From assembly GCA_017523995.1 (NCBI GenBank), contig JAFWUX010000123.1, forward strand, positions 26,971 through 90,970: a DNA stretch of 64,000 nucleotides. The letters run 5' to 3'. The position numbers and the translations under genes are program-made. This DNA comes from Oscillospiraceae bacterium. Its GTDB lineage: Bacteria; Bacillota_A; Clostridia; Oscillospirales; Ruminococcaceae. Below are positions 15,429-23,914 of the stretch, piece after piece (positions within the stretch are counted from its first letter, which is position 1; every line of letters starts with the position of its first letter). Under the pieces are notes generated by a model. It had not been told where the DNA came from and ran no database searches. It worked only from the letters and a program-made list of their open reading frames with translations.

Positions 15429-17429
15429 ATGGCAAAGCAAAAGGACGGTGGCCGTCTGCCGCAGGAATACGGCAACGAAAGTATTACAGTCCTCAAAGGA
15501 CCGGATACAGTCCGGAAGCGTCCGTCGGTTATCTTCGGCTCGGACAGTCTGGACGGCTGTGCGCATTCTGTCTTTGAGGTCATCACGAACTCAATCGACG
15601 AAGCGCGCGCAGGCTTTGGTAAAAAGATCATCATCACACGCTTTCTCGATCACTCGATCGAGGTCGAGGACTTTGGCAGAGGCTGTCCGGTTGACTGGAA
15701 CAGCGCCGAGGAAAAATATAACTGGGAGCTCGTTTACTGCACGCTCTATGCCGGCGGTAAATATGATGCGAATGCGGATACCTATGCCTATTCGCTGGGT
15801 CTGAACGGTCTGGGTCTCTGCGCAACGCAGTTTGCCTCGGAGTATATGGATGTCACGGTCATCCGCGACGGGCAGGAGTACACGCTGCACTTTGAAAAGG
15901 GCTTCTGCATCGGCGGACTGCAGAAGGCGGAGGCGTCCCGTAAGCAGACCGGTACGAAAACACGCTGGAAGCCCGATCTCGAGGTCTTTACGGATATTGC
16001 CGTCACCGACGACTGGTTCCGCGATGTGCTGAAACGGCAGGCGGTTGTCAACCCGAATCTGCTGTTTGTCTACCGCAATGAGGTGACGCCCGGCAAATTC
16101 GATACAACCGAATTTCTCTATGAAAACGGCATCACGGATTATGTCACGGAGATCGTCGGCGAAAAGCCGCTGACGCCGGTGCAGTTCTGGGCGGCAGACC
16201 GCAAGGGCCGCGACCGCGCCGACCGTGATGAATATAAGGTCAAGCTCTCGGTTGCATTTGCGTTTTCCAATCAGGTGCAGCTCCTTGAATATTATCACAA
16301 CTCGAGCTGGCTCGAGCACGGCGGCTCGCCGGATGATGCGGTCAAGCGCGCATTCACCGCGCAGATCGACGCATTACTGAAAAACAACAACCGCTATCAG
16401 AAGAACGAGAACAAGATCACGTTCGCGGATATTCAGGATTGTCTCGTGCTGGTGTCATCGTCATTCTCGACGGTCGCATCCTACGCAAACCAGACGAAAA
16501 AGGCGATCACAAACCGCTTCATCTATGAGGCAATGACCGAGTTCCTGAAGCATCAGCTTGAGGTCTATTTCACCGAGAATCCGGATGATGCCGCGCGCAT
16601 CGCCGAGCAGGTGCTGATCAACAAGCGCAGCCGTGAAAACGCCGAGCGCACCCGTCTGAACATCAAGAAGAAGCTCTCCGGCAATCTGGATCTTTCCAAC
16701 ATGGTGCCGAAGTTCGTGGACTGCCGCTCGAAGGATACCGACCGCCGCGAGCTCTATATCGTGGAGGGCGATTCCGCGCTCGGTTCCGTCAAGATGGCGC
16801 GTGACGCGGAGTTTCAGGCGGTTATTCCGGTGCGCGGCAAGATTCTCAACTGTCTGAAAGCGGATTATGTCCGCATTTTCAAATCGGAGATTATCACCGA
16901 TCTGCTGAAGGTTCTGGGCTGCGGCGTCGAGGTCACAACCAAGGCGAACAAGGAGCTCGCGACATTCAGCCTCGAGAATCTGCGCTGGAACAAGATCGTC
17001 ATCTGTACGGATGCCGATGAGGACGGTTTCCACATCCGCACGCTGATTCTGACGATGATCTACCGCCTTGCACCGACGCTCATCCGCGAGGGATATGTCT
17101 ATATCGCGGAATCGCCGCTGTTTGAGATCACAACGAAAGACCGCACCTACTTCGCCTATGACGAAAAGGAGCGCGTCAAGATTCTCCAGATGATCGAGGG
17201 GCAGAAGTTCACGCTGCAGCGCTCCAAGGGTCTCGGTGAAAACGAGGCGGAAATGATGGCGCTGACCACGATGAATCCGGAAACCCGCCGCATTATCAAA
17301 ATCACGCCGGAAGCCGCGGAAGCAACATTTGAAATGTTTGATATGCTGCTCGGCGATAACCTCGCTGCCCGTAAGGACTATATCGCCGAACACGGCGGCG
17401 ACTACCTTGATCTCGCAGACATCAGCTGA
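15429..17429 (+). CDS. Type IIA DNA topoisomerase, GyrB/ParE-like ATPase subunit (divergent)
   Basis: 666 residues, close to ParE length. GHKL ATPase: Asn/Glu motif EVITNSIDEARAG, DFGRGCPVDW and GLNGLGLCATQF. Transducer region about 220-390. TOPRIM: EGDSALGSVKMARDAEFQA and DADEDGFHIRTLIL. These are altered from the usual EGDSAGGSAKQGRD and DADVDGAHIRTLLLT, and the N-terminus has VLKGPDTVRKRPSVIFGS where LEAVRKRPGMYIGS is normal. The catalytic Glu/Asp residues remain. Together with 17948-20185 it should pass one duplex through another, decatenating or relaxing DNA. I read it as a second, divergent topoisomerase IV-like enzyme rather than the housekeeping gyrase, since no dnaA/recF/gyrA context is present. 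Confidence 0.85.
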   Translation: MAKQKDGGRLPQEYGNESITVLKGPDTVRKRPSVIFGSDSLDGCAHSVFEVITNSIDEARAGFGKKIIITRFLDHSIEVEDFGRGCPVDWNSAEEKYNWELVYCTLYAGGKYDANADTYAYSLGLNGLGLCATQFASEYMDVTVIRDGQEYTLHFEKGFCIGGLQKAEASRKQTGTKTRWKPDLEVFTDIAVTDDWFRDVLKRQAVVNPNLLFVYRNEVTPGKFDTTEFLYENGITDYVTEIVGEKPLTPVQFWAADRKGRDRADRDEYKVKLSVAFAFSNQVQLLEYYHNSSWLEHGGSPDDAVKRAFTAQIDALLKNNNRYQKNENKITFADIQDCLVLVSSSFSTVASYANQTKKAITNRFIYEAMTEFLKHQLEVYFTENPDDAARIAEQVLINKRSRENAERTRLNIKKKLSGNLDLSNMVPKFVDCRSKDTDRRELYIVEGDSALGSVKMARDAEFQAVIPVRGKILNCLKADYVRIFKSEIITDLLKVLGCGVEVTTKANKELATFSLENLRWNKIVICTDADEDGFHIRTLILTMIYRLAPTLIREGYVYIAESPLFEITTKDRTYFAYDEKERVKILQMIEGQKFTLQRSKGLGENEAEMMALTTMNPETRRIIKITPEAAEATFEMFDMLLGDNLAARKDYIAEHGGDYLDLADIS

Positions 17430-17931
17430 GATAGGAGTTAGGAGATAGGAGTTAGAAGATGCGGTGTCCGCTTACGCGGACATTCAGAAGTGGGGTGCTG
17501 ATCATATGAATCAAAGCACAGCAATGGAAAAGAGCAAAGCATTTGCAATTCGTATTATTCGGATGTATCAGTATCTGATCGAGAAGAAGCATGAATATGT
17601 GCTTTCAAAGCAGGTTCTTCGCAGCGGTACGAGCATTGGAGCAAATATCGCAGAAGCAACCTGCGCGAGCAGCCGGAAGGATTTTGCTGCAAAGCTCTAT
17701 ATTGCTTTTAAAGAATGTTCTGAAACACTGTATTGGCTTGAACTCCTGTATGAAACGGATTATATCACAGAAGCGATGTATCGTTCCATTCGGAAAGACT
17801 GTGATGAGTTATATCGTTTACTGTCAGCATCAACCAGAACAGTGAGGAAAAACGTTGAACCGGAATAAATTTAAATCGTCCGCGAAGCGGACACCGCAAC
17901 TCCTCACTGCTCACTCCTCACTTCTCACTGA
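17430..17931. mobile_element. Inverted-repeat cassette carrying a four-helix-bundle (S23-like) gene
   Basis: Left arm 17430-17481: AGGAGTTAGGAG-type runs then GCGGTGTCCGCTTACGCGGAC. Right arm 17877-17931: GTCCGCGAAGCGGACACCGC then CTCCTCACT-type runs. The arms are inverted copies of each other, about 20 bp of the inner part matching with one or two changes. The same arms without a gene lie at 15221-15343. The cassette splits the two topoisomerase genes. Mobility is inferred from the occupied/empty pair; there is no transposase. Confidence 0.6.
17506..17868 (+). CDS. Four-helix bundle protein, 23S rRNA intervening-sequence (S23) family
   Basis: 120 residues from ATG 17506. Helical throughout, with the family hallmarks LRSGTSIGANIAEA and SRKDFAAKLYIAFKECSETL, and Y/L-rich final helices. 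Relatives are found as ORFs inside 23S rRNA intervening sequences, as Avd accessory proteins of diversity-generating retroelements, and as stand-alone genes; nucleic-acid binding as a ring-shaped pentamer is known for Avd. No retroelement or rRNA lies here. Base composition is visibly more AT-rich than the flanking topoisomerase genes, which fits separate acquisition with its inverted-repeat arms. Confidence 0.85.
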   Translation: MNQSTAMEKSKAFAIRIIRMYQYLIEKKHEYVLSKQVLRSGTSIGANIAEATCASSRKDFAAKLYIAFKECSETLYWLELLYETDYITEAMYRSIRKDCDELYRLLSASTRTVRKNVEPE

Positions 17932-17947
17932 TCGGAAAGGATGAAAG

Positions 17948-20185
17948 ATGGCTCGAAAGAAACGGGAAACCGCTCCGAAAGCGGCAAATCCCTCAAACGC
18001 ATATATTGAAGGTGCGGGACTGATGGTCGAGGAGCGCATTACCGAGACGCTCCGCAAAAACTTCATGCCCTACGCCATGAGCGCGATCGTATCGCGCGCA
18101 CTGCCGGAGATCGACGGCTTCAAACCCTCCCACCGCAAGCTGCTTTATACGATGTATAAAATGGGACTGCTCACCGGCGCAAGAACAAAATCCGCAAACG
18201 TTGTCGGTCAGACCATGCGCCTGAACCCGCACGGCGATGCCGCGATCTATGAGACAATGGTGCGTCTGGCGCGCGGCAATGAATCGCTGCTGCACCCCTA
18301 TGTGGACAGCAAGGGTAATTTCGGTAAGGTGTATTCGCGCGATATGGCGTATGCTGCACCGCGTTATACCGAGGTCAAGCTCGAACCGATCGCCTCGGAG
18401 CTGTTCGCAGATATCGACAAGGAAACCGTCGATTTCATGCCGAACTATGACAACACCATGCAGGAGCCGACGCTTCTGCCGGCAAGCTTTCCCTCGGTGC
18501 TGGTCAATGCGAATGTCGGCATTGCGGTCTCGATGGCGAGCAATGTCTGCCCGTTCAATCTGGCAGAGGTCTGCGAGACAACCGTCGCGCTGCTGAAAGA
18601 CCCCGCGCACGATGTGCTCTCGACCCTGAAAGGCCCGGATTTCCCGACCGGCGCATTCATGATCTATGATGAGGAGGAGCTCCGCAAGATCTATGACACC
18701 GGCAGAGGCAGCATCAAACTGCGCTCAAAGTGGAATTATGACAAATCCGCAAACTGCATCGAGGTCACGCAGATTCCGTATTCGACAACGCTCGAGGCAA
18801 TCATGGAGAAGATTGTCGAGCTGGTCAAGGCTGGCAAAATCCGCGAAATTTCGTATCTGCGCGATGAAACAGATATCAACGGCTTAAAGCTGACGCTTGA
18901 CTTAAAGCGCGGCACCGATCCGGACAAGCTCATGCAGAAGCTCTACCGCATGACGCCGCTGCAGGATGCCGTCTCGTGCAATTTCAATATCCTGATTGCG
19001 GGCATGCCGAAGGTTATGGGCGTGCGCGAGATTCTCGAGGAGTGGATCGCGTTCCGGACAGAGTGCATCCGCCGCAGAGTGTTCTTTGATCTGCACAAAA
19101 AGCAGGACAAGCTGCATCTGCTCGAAGGTCTCGAGAAGATTCTGCTCGATATCGACAAGGCAATCAAGATCGTGCGCGAGACAGAGGAGGAATCGGAGGT
19201 TGTCTCGAACCTCATGATCGGCTTCGGCATCGACGAGGTGCAGGCGGAGTATGTCGCGGAGATCAAGCTGCGCCACCTCAACCGCGAGTATATCTTAAAG
19301 CGCACCGAGGAGATCGAACAGCTCCGCAAGGATATCGCGGAAATGGAGGACATCCTCAAGGATGTCAAGAAGATCCGCAGAATCATGATCGAGGAGCTGA
19401 AAAAAGTCGCGCAGAAGTACGGTCAGCCGCGCAAGACGCTGTTCTATGATCTCTCGGATGAGCCGGAGGCGGAAGCTGAGGACGATACGCCGGATTATCC
19501 GGTGCATCTGTTCCTCTCGGCAGAGGGTTACTTCAAAAAGATCACGCCGCAGAGCCTGCGCATGAGCAGCGATCAGAAGCTCAAAGAGGGCGACGTCATG
19601 ACGCAGCAGAAGAATGCCTCGAACCGCACCGAGCTGCTGTTCTTCACGGATCAGGCGCAGGTCTACAAGACGCGCGCATCCGCGTTTGACGATACCAAGG
19701 CAAGCGTGCTCGGCGACTTCGTTCCGGTCAAGCTTGGCTTTGATGACGGCGAGCGCGTGAAGTATATGGTCGCAACGGATGATTACAGCGGATTCCTGCT
19801 GTTCTGCTTTGCAAACGGCAAGATCGCAAAGGTTCCGCTCAGTGCCTATGCGACCAAGACAAACCGCAAAAAACTCGCAAATGCGTACTCTGCGAAGAAT
19901 CCGCTGGTCGAGATCATCTTCATCACAGAGGACTGCGATATTCTGCTGCGCTCGACGAATAACCGCGCAGTAATCTTCAACACGGCAATGCTTCTGCCGA
20001 AAACCACCCGCGATTCGATCGGCGTGCAGGTCATGACGCTGAAAGCGAAATCCTCAGCGCTGGATTCGGCATCGGTTCTGACATCGGAGCAGCTGGAAAG
20101 CCTGAAAAAGTATGTGGTCAAGAACATACCGGCATCCGGCGGCATGGCAAAGGACCTTGAAATCAACGGGCAGATGACACTTTGA
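17948..20185 (+). CDS. Type IIA DNA topoisomerase, GyrA/ParC-like cleavage subunit (divergent)
   Basis: 745 residues; ATG 17948 after GGAAAGGATG. Winged-helix domain with the DNA-cleaving Tyr140 in AAPRYTEV, preceded by the invariant Arg. The tower and coiled-coil regions follow (about 300-500; LRHLNREYILKRTEEIEQLR), with a short C-terminal beta region (about 510-745) rather than a full six-blade GyrA pinwheel, so ParC-like. Divergent points: GFKPSHRKLLYTMY for GLKPVHRRILY, and NPHGDAAIYE where HPHGDSAVYD is usual, which changes both positions equivalent to E. coli GyrA Ser83 and Asp87. Partner of 15429-17429; the S23 cassette lies between them. Confidence 0.87.
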   Translation: MARKKRETAPKAANPSNAYIEGAGLMVEERITETLRKNFMPYAMSAIVSRALPEIDGFKPSHRKLLYTMYKMGLLTGARTKSANVVGQTMRLNPHGDAAIYETMVRLARGNESLLHPYVDSKGNFGKVYSRDMAYAAPRYTEVKLEPIASELFADIDKETVDFMPNYDNTMQEPTLLPASFPSVLVNANVGIAVSMASNVCPFNLAEVCETTVALLKDPAHDVLSTLKGPDFPTGAFMIYDEEELRKIYDTGRGSIKLRSKWNYDKSANCIEVTQIPYSTTLEAIMEKIVELVKAGKIREISYLRDETDINGLKLTLDLKRGTDPDKLMQKLYRMTPLQDAVSCNFNILIAGMPKVMGVREILEEWIAFRTECIRRRVFFDLHKKQDKLHLLEGLEKILLDIDKAIKIVRETEEESEVVSNLMIGFGIDEVQAEYVAEIKLRHLNREYILKRTEEIEQLRKDIAEMEDILKDVKKIRRIMIEELKKVAQKYGQPRKTLFYDLSDEPEAEAEDDTPDYPVHLFLSAEGYFKKITPQSLRMSSDQKLKEGDVMTQQKNASNRTELLFFTDQAQVYKTRASAFDDTKASVLGDFVPVKLGFDDGERVKYMVATDDYSGFLLFCFANGKIAKVPLSAYATKTNRKKLANAYSAKNPLVEIIFITEDCDILLRSTNNRAVIFNTAMLLPKTTRDSIGVQVMTLKAKSSALDSASVLTSEQLESLKKYVVKNIPASGGMAKDLEINGQMTL

Positions 20186-20218
20186 GCCCGCACCGCTGCA
20201 GACCGTAAGGAGTAAACT

Positions 20219-20689
20219 ATGATTCGCAGAGCGGAACAGCGCGACATTCCCGATATCCTCAATCTGCTTGTGCAGGTGGATATGGTGCACCACAACGGCA
20301 GACCGGATCTGTTCAAGGGTCCGGCGACAAAATATAACGCAGAGGAGCTTGCAGCGATCCTCAGGGACGAGCGCACGCCGGTCTTTGTCCTGACGGATGA
20401 GGCGGATGCGCATGTCCTCGGGCATGCATTCTGCGTGCTGCAGCAGCATGTCAATGACCATGTCCTGACAGATATCAAAACGCTTTATATCGACGATATC
20501 TGCGTGGATGAACACGCACGCAGGCAGCATGTGGGGCGGCGGCTCTATGATGCCGTGGTCAGCTTTGCGCGGGAGATCGGCTGCTACAATGTGACGCTGA
20601 ATGTGTGGGCATGCAATCCGGCAGCGCAGGCGTTCTATGAAAGCTGCGGGATGAAGCCGCAGAAAACCGGAATGGAAACAATCCTGTAA
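20219..20689 (+). CDS. GNAT family N-acetyltransferase
   Basis: 156 residues; ATG 20219 after GTAAGGAG. The acetyl-CoA-binding motif A is VDEHARRQHVGRRLYDA (about 98-114), with beta-4 LYIDDICV before it and motif B VTLNVWACNPAAQAFYESCG near the end. The overall plan and the NxxAxxFYxxxG ending match RimI-like and small-molecule GNATs. The acceptor substrate cannot be predicted. It lies 33 bp after the topoisomerase gene and six bases before the next gene's ribosome-binding site, so it is probably part of the same transcript. Confidence 0.85.
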   Translation: MIRRAEQRDIPDILNLLVQVDMVHHNGRPDLFKGPATKYNAEELAAILRDERTPVFVLTDEADAHVLGHAFCVLQQHVNDHVLTDIKTLYIDDICVDEHARRQHVGRRLYDAVVSFAREIGCYNVTLNVWACNPAAQAFYESCGMKPQKTGMETIL

Positions 20690-20701
20690 AGGGGGATGAC
20701 T

Positions 20702-21058
20702 ATGGCAGATTACAGCAGATATCAGGGCAAAAATGCGGACTGGTCGGAGGCGTATCCGGCGGCACCGCGGTATTTTGTCGATCCGGAGGGCGAACCGTTC
20801 GGCGTCCTCGCAATGAACGAGGGCATTGAGACAATCATGCCGAAGCAGCCGCATAAACGCTATCATCCGGACGGCAAGGATATCGCAAAGTGGCGGATTC
20901 TGCTCTACAGCCGCACAAAGGGCGATGTCATCGGCGATACGGATTTCTTTGAGGCAATGCGCAGGCTCGTGACCGGCGGCTATATCCTCGATGACAACGG
21001 CGAAAATGTCCTCATCAGAGCCCTCACCCTCACCGAACTCGATGCACTGATGCGGTGA
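20702..21058 (+). CDS. Hypothetical small soluble protein
   Basis: 118 residues from ATG 20702, chosen over ATG 20696 because AAAGGGGG ends at 20695. No signal peptide or membrane segment. The sequence is polar with an aromatic N-terminus (DYSRYQGKNADWSEAYPAAP) and a helical C-terminus. I do not recognise a family. It follows the acetyltransferase closely and precedes a repeat region, which probably ends the transcript (stem at 21176-21211). Confidence 0.6.
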   Translation: MADYSRYQGKNADWSEAYPAAPRYFVDPEGEPFGVLAMNEGIETIMPKQPHKRYHPDGKDIAKWRILLYSRTKGDVIGDTDFFEAMRRLVTGGYILDDNGENVLIRALTLTELDALMR

Positions 21059-21175
21059 GAGGTTAGAGGTATCTCCGATGGATGCACGCAGGGCGTGCTG
21101 CCGAAATGCTAAAGTCCGAATGATTCAACACAAGAGATGAAGACCAGTGTCCCGATCAAGGAACAAAAATTTATA

Positions 21176-21211
21176 AAAGCCGCTCCATTCAACACAGATT
21201 GGAGCGGCTTT
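21176..21211 (+). terminator. Stem-loop terminator within composite repeat
   Basis: AAAGCCGCTCCA pairs with TGGAGCGGCTTT around a 12-nt loop, followed by GTTAT. It lies in the repeat unit that shares AGTCCGAATGATTCA with the 11.6-kb copy. Confidence 0.65.
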
Positions 21212-21310
21212 GTTATATCCACACATAAAAATGGGATTCCAAAGGGATAGTATCCCTTTGGCGGGTTTGGGCGGAGCCCAATATCAATCATCGCGGAGCG
21301 ATACCGCATT
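21197..21310 (+). repeat. Composite repeat copy C: one arm of a 114-bp perfect inverted pair
   Basis: Its reverse complement equals 24601-24714 at every position when read base by base. It holds half of the terminator stem and the three nested hairpins (CCAAAGGGATA/TATCCCTTTGG, GGGC-GGA-GCCC, ATCGC-GGA-GCGAT). Confidence 0.92.
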
Positions 21311-21330
21311 ACAAAAGATTGCGGCAAGGG

Positions 21331-21359
21331 TTGCAAAATCAGCGGGATTGTGTTATACT
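21331..21359 (+). promoter_or_regulatory. Promoter of the fumarase alpha-subunit gene
   Basis: TTGCAA (21331-21336), 17-bp spacer, TATACT (21354-21359). Confidence 0.78.
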
Positions 21360-21396
21360 GAATACAAATTCTATCGGCAATCAAAGGAGGATACTC

Positions 21397-22239
21397 ATGA
21401 GAGAAATAACAGCTGCAACGATCACCGAAACGATCCGCGACCTTTGCATCAAGGCGAACAAGGTTCTGCCGGAATCGCTGGAAAGCTGCATCCGCTGCGG
21501 CGCGGACAAGGAACAGTCGCAGGCGGGCAAGGCGGTTTTCGCCGATCTCTGCGCAAATCTCGATGCGGCGCGTGAAACGAATCTGCCGATCTGTCAGGAT
21601 ACGGGCATGGCGGTGATCTTTATGCAGATCGGACAGGATGTTCACATCACAGGCGGCGATCTGCGCGAGGCGGTCAATGCGGGTGTTTCCGCGGGCTATC
21701 TCGAGGGCTATCTGCGCTGCTCTGTTGTCAGCGATCCGCTTGAGCGCGTCAACACGAACAACAACACGCCTGCGGTGCTGCATATTGACATTGTTGCGGG
21801 CGACAGCATCCGAATTGACGTATGTCCCAAGGGCTTCGGCAGCGAGAACATGAGCGCGCTCAAAATGTTCACGCCGGCAGCCTCGCAGGATGATATCATC
21901 GGCTTTGTCACGGAGACCATCGCGAAGGCAGGCAGCAATCCCTGTCCGCCGATTGTGGTCGGTGTGGGCATCGGCGGCGATTTTGAGCAGTGTGCATATC
22001 TTGCGAAAAAGGCGCTCTGCCGCGACGTCGCGCGCCGGAATCCGAAGCCGCTCTATGCAGAGCTTGAGCAGAAGATGCTCGAATCGGTCAACCGCCTCGG
22101 CATCGGACCGCAGGGCTTCGGCGGCACCGTGACCGCGCTCGCTGTCAACATCGAGCAGGCACCGACGCACATTGCCGGTCTGCCGGTTTCGGTGAATGTC
22201 GGCTGCCATGTGACACGCCACGCAAGCGCTGTTCTGTGA
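21397..22239 (+). CDS. Class I fumarate hydratase, alpha (N-terminal) subunit
   Basis: 280 residues from ATG 21397 (AAAGGAGG upstream). It matches the alpha subunit of two-subunit, [4Fe-4S] fumarase/tartrate dehydratase: cluster cysteines in LPICQDTGMAVIF and GIGGDFEQCAYLAKKAL, and the CPKGFGSENMS loop. These enzymes interconvert fumarate and malate (or act on tartrate) and need a beta subunit for activity. No beta-subunit gene lies within the window; the next gene is a YbjN protein with its own promoter. The ending HVTRHASAVL matches a normal alpha terminus, so the gene is not truncated. Confidence 0.88.
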   Translation: MREITAATITETIRDLCIKANKVLPESLESCIRCGADKEQSQAGKAVFADLCANLDAARETNLPICQDTGMAVIFMQIGQDVHITGGDLREAVNAGVSAGYLEGYLRCSVVSDPLERVNTNNNTPAVLHIDIVAGDSIRIDVCPKGFGSENMSALKMFTPAASQDDIIGFVTETIAKAGSNPCPPIVVGVGIGGDFEQCAYLAKKALCRDVARRNPKPLYAELEQKMLESVNRLGIGPQGFGGTVTALAVNIEQAPTHIAGLPVSVNVGCHVTRHASAVL

Positions 22240-22324
22240 TTTGTGATATGTGATAGACAAAATGTACTTAAACAGTTAATTTTCTGCACTTTTTCTTAGA
22301 TTTGTGCATATTTGCAATTTCCAC

Positions 22325-22353
22325 TTGACACAATTAGAAAACTATGGTATAAT
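22325..22353 (+). promoter_or_regulatory. Promoter of the YbjN-protein gene
   Basis: TTGACA (22325-22330), 17-bp spacer, TATAAT (22348-22353). Confidence 0.85.
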
Positions 22354-22391
22354 ATTACTATAAAGAGCATAGGATAAGGAGGACATCACCA

Positions 22392-22895
22392 ATGGAAGCA
22401 GAACAAAGCCGCATCGAAACAGCCGCCAAAAATACCGAAGTGCTGATTTCGATGCTCGACCGCAGAGACCTCAAATATACGGTTATGGAGCAAAGCGATG
22501 CGCGCACGCATATCAAGATCACGTTTACGGGGGAGGATATCCCGATCCCGCTGCACATCATCCTGCGCACCGACCGTCAGATCGTTTCCGTGCTTTCTCC
22601 GATGCCGTTCCGCATCAGCGAGGCGCGCATGCAGGACGCAGCCCTCGCGGTGACAGCGGCAAATCACGGGCTGATTGACGGCTCCTTTGACCTGAATATG
22701 AAAACCGGAGAGATCCGGTTCCGGCTGACCAGCTGCTTTATCGGCACGGTGCTCAGCGAGGAGCTGTTTGCCTATCTGATGTTCGTCTCTGCGGAGACGA
22801 TCGACCGCTACAATGACCGTTTCAGCGATCTGAACGAGGGCAGGCTCGATCTTGCGGGCTTTATCGCTGCCGATGAGGCTGACGAACGCGGATAA
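22392..22895 (+). CDS. YbjN domain protein
   Basis: 167 residues; ATG 22392 after AAGGAGG. The fold pattern is that of YbjN / type III secretion chaperone-like proteins: an N-terminal helix, YTVMEQSDARTHIKITFTGE strands, a central AALAVTAANHGLIDGSFDLN helix-strand, and a long final helix. Function of YbjN proteins is poorly defined; several act in stress or motility control in enterobacteria. It starts a three-gene run with 22910 and 23292, all on short spacers. Confidence 0.75.
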   Translation: MEAEQSRIETAAKNTEVLISMLDRRDLKYTVMEQSDARTHIKITFTGEDIPIPLHIILRTDRQIVSVLSPMPFRISEARMQDAALAVTAANHGLIDGSFDLNMKTGEIRFRLTSCFIGTVLSEELFAYLMFVSAETIDRYNDRFSDLNEGRLDLAGFIAADEADERG

Positions 22896-22909
22896 GCGGA
22901 GGCATCACT

Positions 22910-23269
22910 ATGCGAAAATATCTGACGGAATATCTTGCAAAGCTTGAGGCGCAGCTTGCATCCGGCGAGGCGCTCGATTATGAGGAACTGGAGCGCTCGC
23001 ATCTGATCATGATTCAGTTCATGCAGCATGAACGCCTGATTCATTTTCTGGTGACGATTCTGTTTGCGCTCGGCTTTTTCATCTCGCTCGGGATTTATCT
23101 GCTGGGTGAGCAGATCATGATGCTGCCGCTGCTGATTCTGATCCTCGGGCTGCTGGTCCCGTATATCGCACACTATTACTTCCTTGAAAACTCTGTTCAG
23201 AAAATGTACAAACTACACGATGAGATCCACGCAAGACGGCTCAAACAGACGAAAGAAGCCGCCGACTGA
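22910..23269 (+). CDS. Small membrane protein with two transmembrane helices
   Basis: 119 residues. A charged, probably coiled N-terminus (YLAKLEAQLASGEALDYEEL) precedes two hydrophobic helices (about 43-63 and 66-88), and the tail is amphipathic and basic (MYKLHDEIHARRLKQTKEAA). Both ends are likely cytoplasmic. No family recognised. It lies 14 bp after the YbjN gene and 22 bp before the next gene. Confidence 0.65.
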   Translation: MRKYLTEYLAKLEAQLASGEALDYEELERSHLIMIQFMQHERLIHFLVTILFALGFFISLGIYLLGEQIMMLPLLILILGLLVPYIAHYYFLENSVQKMYKLHDEIHARRLKQTKEAAD

Positions 23270-23291
23270 ACCCTAGAAAGGCTGGTAGAAA

Positions 23292-23663
23292 ATGGAGCTT
23301 TACCGTCCGATGAATGCAGAAGAATATCAGGAACTGGAAGCGCGCAGCTTTCACGGTTTCCCGCCCCGTCCTTCCGGACAGCCGCTGTTTACCGCGCTGC
23401 TCTCGGAGGAGGGCGCATCCCAGATTGCGCGGCACATGCGGATCGCGAAGCAGGCGGATAACACGGTGTATGTTGTCAGCTTTCTCGTTGACGATGCCTA
23501 TATCCGGCAGTTTCCGGTGCAGCATGCGCACGAGCGGAACCGCCGCGCTCTGTGGATTCCGGCAGATGAGGTTGATATTTTGAATCAGCATCTGATCGGG
23601 GATATCCGTGTGCTCGCGAGCTATGAGATTGACCGCTCTGACGGCGAAGTCTTTTTCGCGTAA
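23292..23663 (+). CDS. Hypothetical soluble protein
   Basis: 123 residues; ATG 23292 after GAAAGGCTGG. No signal peptide or membrane helix. The sequence has a Pro-rich turn (HGFPPRPSGQPLF) and alternating strands at the end (YVVSFLVDDAYIRQFPVQHA; ALWIPADEVDILNQHLIGDI). This reminded me loosely of NAD-dependent ADP-ribosyl transferase-like folds but I cannot support it. Last gene before the terminator at 23744-23784. Confidence 0.55.
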   Translation: MELYRPMNAEEYQELEARSFHGFPPRPSGQPLFTALLSEEGASQIARHMRIAKQADNTVYVVSFLVDDAYIRQFPVQHAHERNRRALWIPADEVDILNQHLIGDIRVLASYEIDRSDGEVFFA

Positions 23664-23743
23664 CAGGGGATCGCTGCGCGGTGACGGATATCGCGCTGAG
23701 TGACCGGACTGTGCCAAAGGAAGCTTATATTTGATATGACAGA

Positions 23744-23784
23744 AAAGCCGCTCTGATCGACGCCGATTCGAGCGGCTTTCTTTT
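23744..23784 (+). terminator. Intrinsic terminator
   Basis: AAAGCCGCTC pairs with GAGCGGCTTT, with an inner GATCG/CGATT helix, followed by TTTCTTTTAT. Confidence 0.82.
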
Positions 23785-23842
23785 ATGCAGCACCAGAACA
23801 GATGCATCGCCGCACAAATTTGTTAACTTTTTTCGATAACCA

Positions 23843-23871
23843 TTGCGTTTTCAAACGGAATATGCTATAAT
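23843..23871 (+). promoter_or_regulatory. Promoter of the nitroreductase gene
   Basis: TTGCGT (23843-23848), 17-bp spacer ending ATGC, TATAAT (23866-23871). It lies inside the longer open frame and so supports ATG 23915. Confidence 0.78.
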
Positions 23872-23914
23872 GCAAGCAAAAAGCGGTCTGCGCAGGAATC
23901 AGGAGGGATTTCCA

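Noticed and set aside
17430..17931. Group II intron or diversity-generating retroelement around the S23-like gene
   Set aside because: No reverse transcriptase, template/variable repeat pair or intron domain V is present. Only the small gene and its inverted arms are seen.
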